Origin: Methylobacterium sp. DB0501
Lineage (GTDB): Bacteria > Pseudomonadota > Alphaproteobacteria > Rhizobiales > Beijerinckiaceae
Reading direction: 5' to 3'
Length of the DNA stretch: 64,000 bases
Assembly: GCF_011043735.1 (NCBI RefSeq)
Contig: NZ_JAAKGV010000005.1
Span: 1-64,000, forward strand
In this document: positions 63,910-64,000 of the stretch, in pieces
Position numbering within the stretch: the stretch's first letter is position 1
Layout of the letters: each line of letters begins with the position of its first letter
Notes under the pieces: model-generated
Database searches by the model: none
What the model was told of the DNA's origin: nothing
What the model saw: only the letters and a program-made list of their open reading frames with translations
Made by a program: the position numbers and the translations under genes

Positions 63910-64000
63910 CTACGAGCCGCGGAAGCTCGGCTTGCGCTTGGCGTGGAAGGCCTCGACGCCCTCGCGGAAGTCGTCGGACTGGCGCAGGCGGCTGTAGCAG
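63910..64000 (-). CDS. Enoyl-CoA hydratase/isomerase, 3' end, runs off window
   Basis: The last 29 codons read CYSRLRQSDDFREGVEAFHA, then KRKPSFRGS and stop. SxDFREGVxAFxxKRKPxFxG is the C-terminal signature of crotonase-family enzymes. Catalytic residues are outside the window. With the MFS, aldehyde dehydrogenase and UbiX genes it suggests a CoA-dependent aromatic-acid pathway at this edge. Confidence 0.85.
   Translation of the reverse strand, partial: CYSRLRQSDDFREGVEAFHAKRKPSFRGS

Noticed and set aside
1..64000. CRISPR array, rRNA or tRNA genes, replication origin
   Set aside because: No regularly spaced repeats, no rRNA-like blocks and no cloverleaf that I could recognise anywhere in the window.

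Overview
The window looks like a chromosomal or large-plasmid segment of a GC-rich alphaproteobacterium, most likely Methylobacterium or a close relative. This is an inference from the base composition, a DUF6894-type small protein, a PaaX/paaABCDE locus, many soluble PAS chemoreceptors and several IS families typical of that group. About 40 genes look intact. At least ten decayed remnants are interleaved with them, and one AT-rich island (about 11.6-16.4 kb) stands out as acquired DNA.

Layout. 0-0.9 kb: 5' part of glmS with a one-base frameshift. 1.2-4.1 kb: a large RTX-type secreted polysaccharide-deacetylase-like protein. 4.35-7.2 kb: NAD-dependent epimerase, sugar nucleotidyltransferase and a LuxR-type regulator with an atypical receiver. 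7.8-10.8 kb: a secreted proline-rich/TPR protein, an orphan TAXI solute-binding protein and a DUF6894 protein. 11.0-17.3 kb: IS5 remnant, the AT-rich island with a 1372-residue three-module glycosyltransferase and a 136-residue partner, an istA (IS21) remnant and a MaoC remnant. 17.5-22.6 kb: paaX and paaABCDE (phenylacetyl-CoA epoxidase). 22.6-24.5 kb: decayed paaC-like gene and three adhesin fragments in alternating orientation. 24.6-32.9 kb: a cell-envelope-like cluster (DUF2029 membrane glycosyltransferase, GT2, AraC regulator, DUF2064, radical SAM/SPASM, PLP aminotransferase, PRC-barrel protein, cytochrome b, Tat-exported molybdoenzyme). 33.5-42.4 kb: signalling block (GGDEF-EAL, a CheA remnant, two soluble PAS chemoreceptors, PAS-HTH and PAS proteins). 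42.4-49.0 kb: integrase remnant, AraC regulator, fatty-acid-hydroxylase-type protein, GMC oxidoreductase, UbiD decarboxylase and a LysR regulator. 49.0-50.1 kb: IS3 and IS66 remnants. 50.2-58.0 kb: polar amino acid ABC transporter, C45 amidohydrolase, two RpiR regulators, class III aminotransferase and a second binding protein. 58.1-59.7 kb: IS1182 and IS701 remnants. 59.8-64 kb: aldehyde dehydrogenase, UbiX, TIGR02444-like protein, MFS transporter and the 3' end of an enoyl-CoA hydratase.

How the parts fit. PaaABCE with PaaD make the epoxidase that opens phenylacetate catabolism, under PaaX, but the ligase and lower-pathway genes are absent here. The 50-58 kb genes read as one catabolic unit: an ABC importer brings in an N-acylated or amide-linked amine, the C45 enzyme cleaves it, the aminotransferase deaminates the product and RpiR regulators sense it. 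A perfect 24-bp palindrome in front of the second rpiR is the likely operator. This unit lies between two clusters of dead transposases and separates a UbiD decarboxylase from a UbiX prenyl-FMN synthase, so it may be an inserted cassette. The best candidates for undescribed biology are this amide-catabolic unit, the 24.6-32.9 kb glycosyltransferase/radical-SAM/molybdoenzyme cluster, and the giant three-module glycosyltransferase.
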